Assembly: GCA_030841025.1 (NCBI GenBank)
Contig: JAVEDJ010000309.1
Location: forward strand, 1-43,549
Direction of reading: 5' to 3'
DNA: 43,549 bases
DNA from: Actinomycetota bacterium
GTDB lineage: Bacteria > Actinomycetota > Actinomycetes > JACCUZ01
Shown here: in pieces, positions 1 through 8,410 of the stretch
How the letters are laid out: the number at the start of each line of letters is the position of its first letter
Position numbering within the stretch: position 1 is the first letter of the stretch
Notes under the pieces: generated by a model
The model's input: the letters and a program-made list of their open reading frames with translations, nothing else
Databases searched by the model: none
Told to the model about the DNA's origin: nothing
Made by a program: the position numbers and the translations under genes

Positions 1-1100
1 ACGACCGCCTCGTCGGGGCCGTCGACGGCCGCGGCCCGGTGCCAGGCGTACCGGTCCGGGTCGTCCACGGCGTCGAGGGCGGCGGCGAGGGCCCGGTGCG
101 CTTCGCGTCGCTCCATGCTGGTCGCCGCCTGGTACACCGCGGACCGGACCAGCGGGTGCCGGACCGCGACTGTGCCGCCGTCGACGACGAGCAGCCCGGA
201 CCGTTCCGCGGCGTCGAGAGCGCTCGGTTCCACGCCGAGGACTGCGGCGGCCTGGCGCAGCGTGGCGACCAGACCGGAGTCGTCCGCGGCGGCGACGAGC
301 AGCAGCGTCTGCACCGGCGGCGGCAACCGGCGGCACCTGTCCAGGAAGACGCGATCCATCCCGACGGTGAGGTGTAGATGGGCGGGCATCGGCGCGGCGC
401 CGGCCAGCTGTTCACCGGAGAGCGTGGTGGGGAGCTCGACCAGTGCGAGCGGGTTCCCGGCGGACTGGGTCATCAGCCGGTCCGCGACCTCGTCGGGCAC
501 CGTGTCGCCGGCCGCCTCGGTGAGAAGCGCGCGGGCCGCTGCGCCGGTCAGCGGCGTCAGCGCGACGCTGGGGAGGTCGTCGGGTGCGAACGTGCGGCCC
601 TCGCCGTCGCGGGCGGCGAACACAACAGCGACCCGATCGGCGCCCAGTCGCCGCGAGGCGACCAGGATCGCGTCCGCGGTGGCCTGGTCGAGCCACTGTG
701 CGTCGTCGATCACGCACAACACCGGCGCATCCTCGGCAGCCTCGGTCAGCATCGACAGGGTCGCCAGCGCCACCAGGAACGGCTGCACCGTGACGTCGTT
801 CTCCTGGCCGAATGCGATCCGCAGCGCACTGGCCTGCGGCCCGGGGAGCCGCTCGAGGTGGCCGAGCACGGGACGCAACAGCCGGTGCAGCGCGGCAAAC
901 GCCAACGGCGCCTCGGACTCCAAGCCTTGCGTGCGCAGCACTCGTACGTCGCTGCCGGTGTTCGCGACGAGGTCCTCGAGCAGCGCGGACTTCCCCACCC
1001 CCGGGTCCCCGTGCAGCAGCAGGGTTCCGGCCTTGCCCTGACGGGCGTCCTCGAGGAGCGCGGCGAGGCTGGCCCTCTCGGCGTCCCGCCCGTACAGCAC
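1..1100 (-). CDS. LuxR-family large ATP-binding transcriptional regulator, N-terminal part (runs off the left edge)
   Basis: The minus frame reads open from a GTG at 1100 to the window edge, about 366 residues. It starts VLYGRDAE, the usual opening of actinobacterial large LuxR regulators. A Walker A loop GDPGVGKS lies at residues 31-38 and a Walker B strand VLCVIDDAQWLD at about 127-138, followed by an AAA/STAND-type ATPase region (SAGNPLALVEL, about residue 220). Family members are usually about 900 residues with a C-terminal LuxR helix-turn-helix; that part would lie beyond base 1, so the DNA-binding domain is inferred. It is divergent from the HD-domain gene across about 160 bp. Its ligand and targets cannot be told from the sequence. 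The start is chosen because no better in-frame start lies close upstream. Confidence 0.85.
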   Translation of the reverse strand, partial: MLYGRDAERASLAALLEDARQGKAGTLLLHGDPGVGKSALLEDLVANTGSDVRVLRTQGLESEAPLAFAALHRLLRPVLGHLERLPGPQASALRIAFGQENDVTVQPFLVALATLSMLTEAAEDAPVLCVIDDAQWLDQATADAILVASRRLGADRVAVVFAARDGEGRTFAPDDLPSVALTPLTGAAARALLTEAAGDTVPDEVADRLMTQSAGNPLALVELPTTLSGEQLAGAAPMPAHLHLTVGMDRVFLDRCRRLPPPVQTLLLVAAADDSGLVATLRQAAAVLGVEPSALDAAERSGLLVVDGGTVAVRHPLVRSAVYQAATSMERREAHRALAAALDAVDDPDRYAWHRAAAVDGPDEAV

Positions 1101-1262
1101 AACCGTGACGCTAACGCCCCGATGTCGCCGAGGGGTGGTCTCGGCGGATCCCGGCGCATTCGCCGGGGCGATCGTCACGGATCGCCGCGACCGTGGGGTA
1201 ACTCGGCACACCGGCGTGCCGGGACGGACCCGGCACGTTCGCCGCAGCTCAGTGGAGACGCC

Positions 1263-2030
1263 ATGACCCAGACACCCACCGACCTCGGCACACATCCCTG
1301 GGTGGAACGCAGCGGCGGGCGGCTCACCGCCGCGGAGCGCCGCAGCCTGCTCCGGCCGCTCGCGAGCACGCACGCGACCAACGCGGTCGGCCGGCTCTCG
1401 ATGCTCCTGCGCCTCAACTCCGGCCGCAGGGCGCCGATCACCCTCGGCCAGCGGCCGCCCCCCGACTCGGTCCTGACCCGGGCAGCCGAGGGACTGGCCC
1501 GGCGCCGGCTGAGCGCTGCACTGCTCAACCACTCCTACCGGACGTACGTGTTCGGGGCGGCGCTGGGCGAGCTGGACGACCTGGACGTGGACCGGGAGCT
1601 GCTGTTCGCGGCGGCGCTGCTGCACGACGTCGGGCTCCCGACCCCCGTACCTCAGATCGACTTCACGAGGGCCAGCGCCCGGGTCGCCCGCGGGGTCGCC
1701 GAGGACGTAGGGCTCTCGACGGCCGCCACCGACATCCTGCGGACCGCGATCACGCTTCACCACAGCCCAGGCGTAACCATGGCTCACGGCCCGGTCGCAT
1801 ATCTCCTCTCGGCCGGCGCCGGGCTCGACGTCGCGGGCCTGCGGTCCTGGCAGCTTCCCCCCGAGATGCTCGCCACGGTCACCGCGGCGCACCCACGGCT
1901 CGGGTTCAAGCGGGAGTTCGCCTCTGCGTTCCGCGCCGAAGCCGCCCGGGTGCCCCGCGGCCGGGCCGCGTTCCTGCGGCGGTACGGCGCGTTCGACCTG
2001 GCCATCAGGGCCGCCCCATTTCGCGGCTGA
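1263..2030 (+). CDS. HD-domain protein (putative metal-dependent phosphohydrolase)
   Basis: 255 residues from ATG 1263, with a GGAG-like site a few bases upstream. An HD superfamily core is visible: His90 in LLNHSYRTYVFG, the His-Asp pair 121-122 in LLHDVGLP, and His166/167 and His175 further on. These match the metal ligands of HD hydrolases. The NHSYR opening recalls cyanamide-hydratase-like HD proteins, but the substrate cannot be deduced. No membrane segment or signal peptide is seen, so it is probably cytoplasmic. The gene is divergent from the LuxR-type regulator, which could control it. The longer open frame upstream is only low-stop GC-rich DNA and was not taken as the start. Confidence 0.8.
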   Translation: MTQTPTDLGTHPWVERSGGRLTAAERRSLLRPLASTHATNAVGRLSMLLRLNSGRRAPITLGQRPPPDSVLTRAAEGLARRRLSAALLNHSYRTYVFGAALGELDDLDVDRELLFAAALLHDVGLPTPVPQIDFTRASARVARGVAEDVGLSTAATDILRTAITLHHSPGVTMAHGPVAYLLSAGAGLDVAGLRSWQLPPEMLATVTAAHPRLGFKREFASAFRAEAARVPRGRAAFLRRYGAFDLAIRAAPFRG

Positions 2031-2173
2031 GCACGCTTGTCGCCGGTCACCGCAGTTCGCACAAACGCGGGAACCCGGTCATTCGGCCGGGGCGACCAGC
2101 CGGCTTCGCGCCCACGCTCAGTACGTACCTCCCGCCCGGCTCGATCGCCTCACCTTCTGGAAGCGAGACCGTC

Positions 2174-3574
2174 ATGACGACCAGCACCCCCACCCCGACC
2201 GGCCAGTCCACCTTCGACGACGGCGCCACCGCCCATGAGGTGCCCGTCGCGCGTCGCCGTCTGCTCCCCGTCGGGGTGGCGGTGTCCATCGCGATGCTCA
2301 GCGGCCTGGTGAACGCCCTGGTTCTCGTCCTGGTCGTGTTCGCCGGCGCCAGCGAGCCCGTCATCACCGGTGCGGGCCTGATCGGCCTCGCCACCGGGTG
2401 GGCGCTCCTCGCGGCACTCACGACCCGGTGCACCGACCAGCCGCAGCGCTGGGCCGTTGTCCCGGCCGTCGTGATGGCCGCCACCGGTGCCGGGCTGCTC
2501 GCCGTTACCCCCGGTGACGGCGCGCTCGGCGCGGCCGGCTGGGTGTGGCCGCCGGCCGCCCTGGTCCTTGCCGTCTGGATCGAGCGCGCCGTACGCCGCG
2601 CCACGACCGGCCGGTCCCGCTGGCTGCTGTACCCGGTCATCGGCGTGGTCACCGTTGCGGCCATCGGCGGGATCGTCGAGAGCGTCGCCCTGACCCGCGA
2701 CGACGGCCGGTACCCGATGACCGGCACGCTGTACGACGTGGGTGGGCACCGCCTGCACCTGAGCTGCACCGGCACCGGCAGCCCCACCGTCGTGCTCGAG
2801 AACGGCCTGAACGAGATCTCGCCACTGTGGAGCGCCATCACCGCGCAGGTCTCGCGGACCACGCGGGTCTGCGCGTACGACCGGGCCGGGCAGGGCTGGA
2901 GCGACGACGTCGACGGCCCACAGGACGGGCACGCCGTCGCCGCCGACCTACATGCCCTGCTGGCCCGTGCCGGCGAGCACGCCCCGTATGTGCTGGCCGG
3001 TCACTCCTCCGGGGGCACATTGGCCATGACCTACGCCGCCCGTTATCCGGCACAGGTCGCCGGCATAGTGCTGCTCGACTCGTCCAGCCCGCACCAGTTC
3101 ACCGACCAGCCCGACTTCCCCGGCGCCTACGCGATGATGCGCCGACTGCTGCCCGTGTTCCCCGCCCTGGCCCGCGTCGGCGCGCTGCACCTCATGCCCG
3201 CGTCGACGTCGACCGCCCTCTCCCCGAGCGCCGCAGCGCAGGTTCAGTCGTTCGCGACCAGCCCCCGAGGCGCCAACAACATGCGCGACGAGCAAGCCCA
3301 GCTCCGGAACGTGTTCACCCAGGCGCAGGCGCTGACCACGTTCGACCCGAAGCCGCTGGCCGTGGTCACCGCCCGGGAGAACGCCGACGGGACGAAGGGC
3401 TGGTCCACCGCGCAGAACCATCTCGCGGCGCTATCGACCAACAGCACGCGCTGGGTCGCAGACACCACCCACGTCGGGCTCCTCGACGACAAGGCCGGGT
3501 CAGCCAACTCCATCCGCGCCATCACCGCGGTAGTCACCGCGGTCCGCACCGGCGCACCGCTGACCTCCCGATGA
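2174..3574 (+). CDS. membrane-anchored alpha/beta-hydrolase
   Basis: 466 residues. The first 175 or so hold about five hydrophobic segments (about 32-60, 64-86, 96-113, 121-139, 154-176). The rest is an alpha/beta-hydrolase domain with the nucleophile elbow GHSSG (Ser278) and a likely catalytic His433 in TTHVGLL. The hydrolase half opens with GGHRLHLSCTGTG and has YDRAGQGWSDD, both typical of lipase/esterase-like members. It is followed in the same direction by a drug-type exporter and an MMPL protein, so a role at the membrane, perhaps on lipids or xenobiotics, is an inference. The start is supported by GGAAGCGAG just upstream. Confidence 0.85.
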   Translation: MTTSTPTPTGQSTFDDGATAHEVPVARRRLLPVGVAVSIAMLSGLVNALVLVLVVFAGASEPVITGAGLIGLATGWALLAALTTRCTDQPQRWAVVPAVVMAATGAGLLAVTPGDGALGAAGWVWPPAALVLAVWIERAVRRATTGRSRWLLYPVIGVVTVAAIGGIVESVALTRDDGRYPMTGTLYDVGGHRLHLSCTGTGSPTVVLENGLNEISPLWSAITAQVSRTTRVCAYDRAGQGWSDDVDGPQDGHAVAADLHALLARAGEHAPYVLAGHSSGGTLAMTYAARYPAQVAGIVLLDSSSPHQFTDQPDFPGAYAMMRRLLPVFPALARVGALHLMPASTSTALSPSAAAQVQSFATSPRGANNMRDEQAQLRNVFTQAQALTTFDPKPLAVVTARENADGTKGWSTAQNHLAALSTNSTRWVADTTHVGLLDDKAGSANSIRAITAVVTAVRTGAPLTSR

Positions 3575-3648
3575 GCACGACCAGACCGGCGAGATCCGAA
3601 AGCAGGACCCGTCCCGCACCTTGCGCAGACTCGACCACAGGAGTTCTC

Positions 3649-5148
3649 ATGCACACCACCGAAACCGCAACCACCAGCACCGCACCAGCACCACACCCCG
3701 GCCCCCACGCAGCAGTGCACGGCGACCCGGAGCAGCCCGGCACCGGTGACCGCAAGTCGTGGGCTGTCCTCGCCCTCGCCCTCACCGCGCAGATCTTGGT
3801 CGTCCTGGACATCTCTGTCGTCAACACCGCGCTGCCGGCCATCGGGAGATCGCTGCGGCTGGGAAGCAGCGACCTGCAGTGGTTGGTCACGGCCTACCTG
3901 CTGCTCTCCGGCGGCGGGCTGCTGCTCGGCGGCCGCATCGCGGACCTGCTGCCCCGACGCAGGGTGTTCCTCACCGGCATGACCGTCTTCACCAGCGCCT
4001 CGCTGTTCAGCGGCTTCGCCGGCAACGCCGCCGAGCTCATCGCCGCCCGGGCTACCCAAGGGCTCGGCGCTGCGTTGATGACCCCAGCTGCGCTGTCAAT
4101 CGTGATGACCACGTATTCCGGCGCACAGCGCACCAAGGGCCTCGCTCTCTGGGGCGCGGTTGGAAGCCTCGGCGTTGCCGCAGGTGTCCTGTTCGGTGGT
4201 GCTCTGACCACGTGGGCCGGTTGGCAGCTCATCTTCTGGGTCAACGTCCCCATCGGCGTGGTCGCCCTCGTCCTCGGGCTCAAGATCCTCCCGAAGGACG
4301 TCACCGCGCGCGCAGACCTCGCCCAGTTCGACCTGCCCGGCGCCTTCACCGTCATCGGTGGGCTCGCCGCCCTCATGTACGGCCTGGCCAGCACGTCGGC
4401 TCACGGCTGGCTCTCTGTCCGCGCCCTGGTCGCGTTCGCTGCGTCGGCGGTCCTGCTCGCAGCGTTCATCCACATCGAGAAGCGTGCGGCCCGCCCGCTG
4501 GTCCCTCCGCACACCTGGAAGGTCACCACGCTGGTGTCCGGCACGACCGTGATGCTCGGCGCGACCGCACTGCTCGTCGGGGCCGTGTTCATGACCAGCA
4601 TCTTCTTCCAGACCGTGATGGAGTACTCCGCACTGCGCGCGGGCGTCGCGTTCCTCCCGCTGGCACTCGCCATCACGGCCGGCACCCACCACGCCAGCAA
4701 GCTGCTGGCCAAGGCGTCACCGCGCAACATCGCCGCCGGTGGTCTCACCCTCGTCACAGCTGGTGCCGCCCTACTGTCATCGGTCGGCTCGGATGCGCAG
4801 TTCGCGACCGACCTGCTGCCCGGGATGCTCGTCCTCGGGTTCGGTGTCGGCGTGGTGTTCGTCGCCGTGGCCGTGACGGCGATGGCCGGCATCCCGGCCC
4901 AGCACGCCGGCATGGCCTCCGGGTTCCTGATGACCGGTCACGAGGTCGGTGCCGCCCTCGGTGTCGCCGTCCTGTCCGCGGTCGCGACCACTGCCGGCAG
5001 CCTCACCGAGCCGGCCGGAGTCGCCGACGGGTTCTCCGCCGCGTTCGTCGCGGCCGCTGTCCTCGCCGCCGCCGTCGGTGTCGTCGCCTTCGTCCGGATG
5101 TCCGCCGCTCGGATGGACGGCGCCGCAGCGATGCACATGCACCACTGA
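3649..5148 (+). CDS. MFS drug exporter, DHA2 (14-TM) family
   Basis: 499 residues from ATG 3649, with ACAGGAG six to eight bases upstream. An N-terminal tail of about 40 polar residues precedes the first helix. Family signatures are clear: LDISVVNTALPAIGRSL in TM1, GGRIADLLPRRR in the loop after TM2, RATQGLGAALMTPAALSIV in TM4 and the antiporter motif region GSLGVAAGVLFGG in TM5. Length and repeated hydrophobic segments fit the 14-helix EmrB/QacA group, which exports drugs in exchange for protons. It lies 74 bp after the hydrolase and 81 bp before the MMPL gene, all on the plus strand. The substrate is unknown. Confidence 0.9.
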   Translation: MHTTETATTSTAPAPHPGPHAAVHGDPEQPGTGDRKSWAVLALALTAQILVVLDISVVNTALPAIGRSLRLGSSDLQWLVTAYLLLSGGGLLLGGRIADLLPRRRVFLTGMTVFTSASLFSGFAGNAAELIAARATQGLGAALMTPAALSIVMTTYSGAQRTKGLALWGAVGSLGVAAGVLFGGALTTWAGWQLIFWVNVPIGVVALVLGLKILPKDVTARADLAQFDLPGAFTVIGGLAALMYGLASTSAHGWLSVRALVAFAASAVLLAAFIHIEKRAARPLVPPHTWKVTTLVSGTTVMLGATALLVGAVFMTSIFFQTVMEYSALRAGVAFLPLALAITAGTHHASKLLAKASPRNIAAGGLTLVTAGAALLSSVGSDAQFATDLLPGMLVLGFGVGVVFVAVAVTAMAGIPAQHAGMASGFLMTGHEVGAALGVAVLSAVATTAGSLTEPAGVADGFSAAFVAAAVLAAAVGVVAFVRMSAARMDGAAAMHMHH

Positions 5149-5229
5149 GTTCCTACGCGGTCGCTCCAGACCCGGCAGGACAACGGCCCTCCCGATCTTT
5201 CGTGCACGCGACTCACCGAGAAGGACACC

Positions 5230-7449
5230 ATGGACAGCAGCAGAGCCTCGATATCGACCGCGACGATGCCGGCGCCCCCGCGTCGAGCGCTGCCATCAAC
5301 GGACCCGGCTCGACCGAAGCGGCACACCGCGCTTGGCCGTCTCGGTACCTTCTGCGCCCGCCACCGCTGGTTCGTGGTGGCGGCGTGGATGGGCCTGTTC
5401 GTGATCGGGATGGTGGTCGGCAGCCAGGTGTTCGTGCACCTGAAGGACTCAAACGGCAGCGGTGCCGCAGAGTCGGTCAAGGGCTTCGACATCGTGGACA
5501 AGGTGTCGACCCGGGGCGGTTCGATGGTGGCGGTGATCGACGGCGCTGAGGTTGGCGATCCGGCGACACGACGCGCGGTGATGTCGGTGAGCCGAAGGGT
5601 CGCCAAGATCCCGGGCGTGACCGACGTGACAACGGCCTACAACAGCAACGACCTGCGGCTGCGGTCCACCGACGGGCGAGGCACATTGCTCGTGGTGTCC
5701 ACCACGAAGACCGACGACATGGCCGTGTCACATCAACAGGTGTCCGACGTGCGGAAGGCACTGGCCGGCTCTGTTCCCGGCGCCACGATCAAGGTCGGCG
5801 GCGGCCTCGCCGTCATGCACGACCAGATGCTCACGACGCAGAGCGACCTGGTCCGTGGTGAGGCGATTGCTATCCCGGTCCTGCTTGTCGCGCTGTTGTT
5901 CGTCTTCCGCGGCGTACGCGCCGCGCTCATCCCCATCCTCGGCGCGCTGGTCACCGTCGCTGGCGCGCTCCTGCTGCTGCTCGCTGTCACCAGGCTCGTC
6001 GACGTCGCGTCGTATGCCATCGACGTGGTCGCTCTGTTCGGCATCGCGCTCGCCGTCGACTACAGCCTCCTGATGGTCAACAGGTTCCGGGAAGAACGGG
6101 GTGCCGGACACCACGTGGAGGACGCGGTCGCCCGATCGGTGGCCGCCGCGGGACGCACGCTCACGTTCTCCGCGCTGACGGTGATCGCTTCGCTCTCCGG
6201 GCTGTTCGTGTTCAACGACCCGACCTTCACCTCGCTCGCGCTCGGCGGCATCGCGACCACACTGATCGCACTGGCCGCAGGGCTGACCCTCGTGCCGGCG
6301 CAGCTCGCCGTGTGGGGAAACAAGATCAAGGCAGAGACTCGGGCACCGGCCGCCGACGGCTTCTTCGGCCGGCTGGCCCGCCGTGTGCAGCGGCACCCGC
6401 TGGTCTTGGGATGCGCCGCCGCGGCCGCACTGCTCGCGGCCGGCGCCCCGTTCCTGTCGGTCAACTACGGGCAGAACGACCCCCGCCTGCTGCCACGGGC
6501 GCTGGAGTCCCGCTCGGTCGCCGACACGCTGGCTGCCCGCTTCCCCGGCAAGCAAGCCGACCCCATCCAGCTCGTGGCACGACGCGCCGCCGCCGACCCT
6601 GCGGTCGTGGCCTACGCCCACCGGATCGAAGCGATGCCAGGCGTCAGCACAGTCTCGATCGACGCAATGCCCGACAACATCTCCATCACCAACGTGGTCG
6701 CGACCGGCTCAACCCAGGGGCCCGGCGCCCAACGATTGGTCACCGAGTTACGGGCAGACCGCCCGACCTACCGAACGTATGTCAGCGGCAGCGCGGCGTT
6801 CCTGATGGACTTCAAGCACACCATCGCGACCCGGCTGCCCTGGGCGCTCGCGGTGATCGGCACAGCCACGTTCATCCTGCTGTTCCTGATGACCGGCTCT
6901 GTCCTCGTGCCGATCAAGGCGCTCGTCATGAACGTCCTGTCTCTCGGCGCAACCTTTGGTGCGCTCGTCTGGATCTTCCAGGACGGTCACCTCTCCGGGC
7001 TGCTCGGATTCGACGCCTTCGGGGCGATCGAAGTCTGGGTGCCCGTCGTCGTATTCGTCTTCGCGTTCGGCCTGTCGATGGACTACGAGGTGTTCCTCCT
7101 CTCGCGGATCAAAGAGGCCTACGACAAAACCGGAGACAGCGACAGCGCTGTCGCGGTTGGCCTGCAGCGATCCGGCCGCATCATCACCTCCGCCGCCGGA
7201 CTGGTCATGATCGTGTTCCTCGGCTTCGCCCTCGGGCAGAACCTCGGCATCAAACAAATGGGTCTCGCCCTCGCCATTGCGGTGGCCGTCGACGCCACTC
7301 TCATCCGCTGCGTCCTGGTACCCGCCACCATGACCCTCCTCGGCAACGCCAACTGGTGGGCACCTGCTCCCTTACGCCGCCTACACAACCGGTTCGGCCT
7401 AGCCGAAGGAACCTCCGCGATCGAGGTGGACCGCGTCGATGAGATGTGA
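5230..7449 (+). CDS. MMPL/RND-family membrane transporter
   Basis: 739 residues from ATG 5230 behind GAGAAGGA. The layout is that of short actinobacterial MMPL proteins: one N-terminal helix, an extracytoplasmic loop, five helices, then the same pattern repeated. The two Asp-Tyr proton-relay positions expected in TM4 and TM10 are present in ALAVDYSLLMVNRFREE and FGLSMDYEVFLLSRIKE. Such proteins export lipids or lipophilic compounds using the proton gradient. Standing behind a DHA2 exporter and a membrane hydrolase suggests a shared export or detoxification role, which is inference. A long hairpin at 7673-7736 follows as a likely terminator. Confidence 0.9.
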   Translation: MDSSRASISTATMPAPPRRALPSTDPARPKRHTALGRLGTFCARHRWFVVAAWMGLFVIGMVVGSQVFVHLKDSNGSGAAESVKGFDIVDKVSTRGGSMVAVIDGAEVGDPATRRAVMSVSRRVAKIPGVTDVTTAYNSNDLRLRSTDGRGTLLVVSTTKTDDMAVSHQQVSDVRKALAGSVPGATIKVGGGLAVMHDQMLTTQSDLVRGEAIAIPVLLVALLFVFRGVRAALIPILGALVTVAGALLLLLAVTRLVDVASYAIDVVALFGIALAVDYSLLMVNRFREERGAGHHVEDAVARSVAAAGRTLTFSALTVIASLSGLFVFNDPTFTSLALGGIATTLIALAAGLTLVPAQLAVWGNKIKAETRAPAADGFFGRLARRVQRHPLVLGCAAAAALLAAGAPFLSVNYGQNDPRLLPRALESRSVADTLAARFPGKQADPIQLVARRAAADPAVVAYAHRIEAMPGVSTVSIDAMPDNISITNVVATGSTQGPGAQRLVTELRADRPTYRTYVSGSAAFLMDFKHTIATRLPWALAVIGTATFILLFLMTGSVLVPIKALVMNVLSLGATFGALVWIFQDGHLSGLLGFDAFGAIEVWVPVVVFVFAFGLSMDYEVFLLSRIKEAYDKTGDSDSAVAVGLQRSGRIITSAAGLVMIVFLGFALGQNLGIKQMGLALAIAVAVDATLIRCVLVPATMTLLGNANWWAPAPLRRLHNRFGLAEGTSAIEVDRVDEM

Positions 7450-7672
7450 AGCGGTGTTGGGTCCGGGCAAACTCGCTCGCGGAACCGGGTGGGAGTGGTC
7501 ACAGCAGTGGTCAGACTCTGCCGGACACAGCGGCGCTGAGCGTCACGGGAAGAAGCGATCTTGCTGACGCCTTGCTCACAGCAGCAGCGGAAACCGGTGG
7601 ACGTGGACGGAAGATCCACTGACAAACCCGCAGGTCAGGGGGTTGCAAATGGATCGGGCAGGGCTGTGGCGA

Positions 7673-7736
7673 GGTGGGTAGGCGTCCGGCCAGCCCCAGA
7701 GCGCTCGCGCACGGGCTCGCCCGACGCCTAGCCACC
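7673..7736. terminator. long GC-rich hairpin, candidate bidirectional terminator
   Basis: Arms 7673-7686 and 7723-7736 pair over 14 bp with one mismatch, and the enclosed segment has a further small AGCCC/GGGCT stem. It sits between the 3' end of the MMPL gene (plus) and the stop of a small minus-strand peptide gene at 7743. No U-run follows, as is common in actinobacteria. The region 7450-7672 holds nothing else recognisable. Confidence 0.55.
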
Positions 7737-7742
7737 CGCGGG

Positions 7743-7817
7743 TCAGCGCGCGAACAGGAACAGCAGCAGGATGACGGCGATGACGAGTGCCGCGATGGCG
7801 ATCATGCGAGTACTCAT
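7743..7817 (-). CDS. 24-residue hydrophobic peptide
   Basis: The frame reads MSTRMIAIAALVIAVILLLF then LFAR and a stop. It is one predicted membrane helix with Arg at both ends. A good ribosome site, GGAAGGGAC, lies about eight bases before the ATG at 7817. The stop falls seven bases before a long hairpin. Very short hydrophobic proteins of this style occur in many actinobacteria, but no function can be given. The larger open frame on this strand that contains it is not convincing, because the ribosome site and hydrophobicity both begin here. Confidence 0.5.
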   Translation of the reverse strand: MSTRMIAIAALVIAVILLLFLFAR

Positions 7818-7970
7818 TGCGAGCAGTCCCTTCCGGAGTGTTGCTGGTGGCCCCCGCGCCTTGATCTCCCGGCCCGTGGGGCAGCAAACTCTCCGGCCCT
7901 TGACAGAATGCGCGGTGCAGGGCCCGGTGCCCTCTTGGCAGCGCTCACTGACACGTCGGACGGAGCCGCA

Positions 7971-8390
7971 GTGCAGGTCACGATGATGCTCGCCGACGCG
8001 GCGCAAGAGGTGAACGGCAAGCTCTACGTCCTCGGCGGCGGGTGGTCGGTGACCGGCCCCGGGCTGCCGCCGATGGCGCTCGCGGTCAAGCTCGACGTGC
8101 CGTGGAGCGACGCCAACACACTGCACGAGTTCGAGATCCGGCTTGTCACGGCGGACGGCCACCCGGTGCAGGTCGAGGGCGACGACGAGGCGCTCGAGGT
8201 TCGGATCGCGGGCAAGTTCGAGGTGGGCCGCCCGCCGGGCCTGCCGCCGGGCAGCGACATCGACTTCGCCTTCACCGTCAACGTCGGACCGCTACCTCTG
8301 GCCAGCGGGCGGTACGCGTGGCAGCTGTGGATCGACGGGGCGACGGCGGAGGAATGGCAGCGGCCGTTCCAGGTGCGCAGTCACGCCTGA
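7971..8390 (+). CDS. conserved hypothetical protein, resembles DUF6941
   Basis: 139 residues from GTG 7971, with GGAG five bases upstream. Near the N-terminus is LADAAQEVNGKLYVLGGGWS, a pattern I recall from the actinobacterial family DUF6941, which has no known activity. The rest alternates short beta-type stretches and ends ASGRYAWQLWIDG...WQRPFQVR, suggesting a small beta-sandwich. There is no signal peptide or membrane segment. An upstream ATG at about 7909 would add some 20 residues unlike the family start, so GTG is preferred. The next gene (Nif3-like) begins 20 bp later, and co-transcription is likely. Confidence 0.7.
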   Translation: MQVTMMLADAAQEVNGKLYVLGGGWSVTGPGLPPMALAVKLDVPWSDANTLHEFEIRLVTADGHPVQVEGDDEALEVRIAGKFEVGRPPGLPPGSDIDFAFTVNVGPLPLASGRYAWQLWIDGATAEEWQRPFQVRSHA

Positions 8391-8410
8391 GGCCCCGATA
8401 GCCTGCGCCC

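Noticed and set aside
378-1262. Long plus-strand open frame running into the HD-domain gene
   Set aside because: It lies antisense to the clear LuxR-type ATPase, is low in meaningful sequence, and is open only because stops are rare in GC-rich DNA. The real start is ATG 1263.
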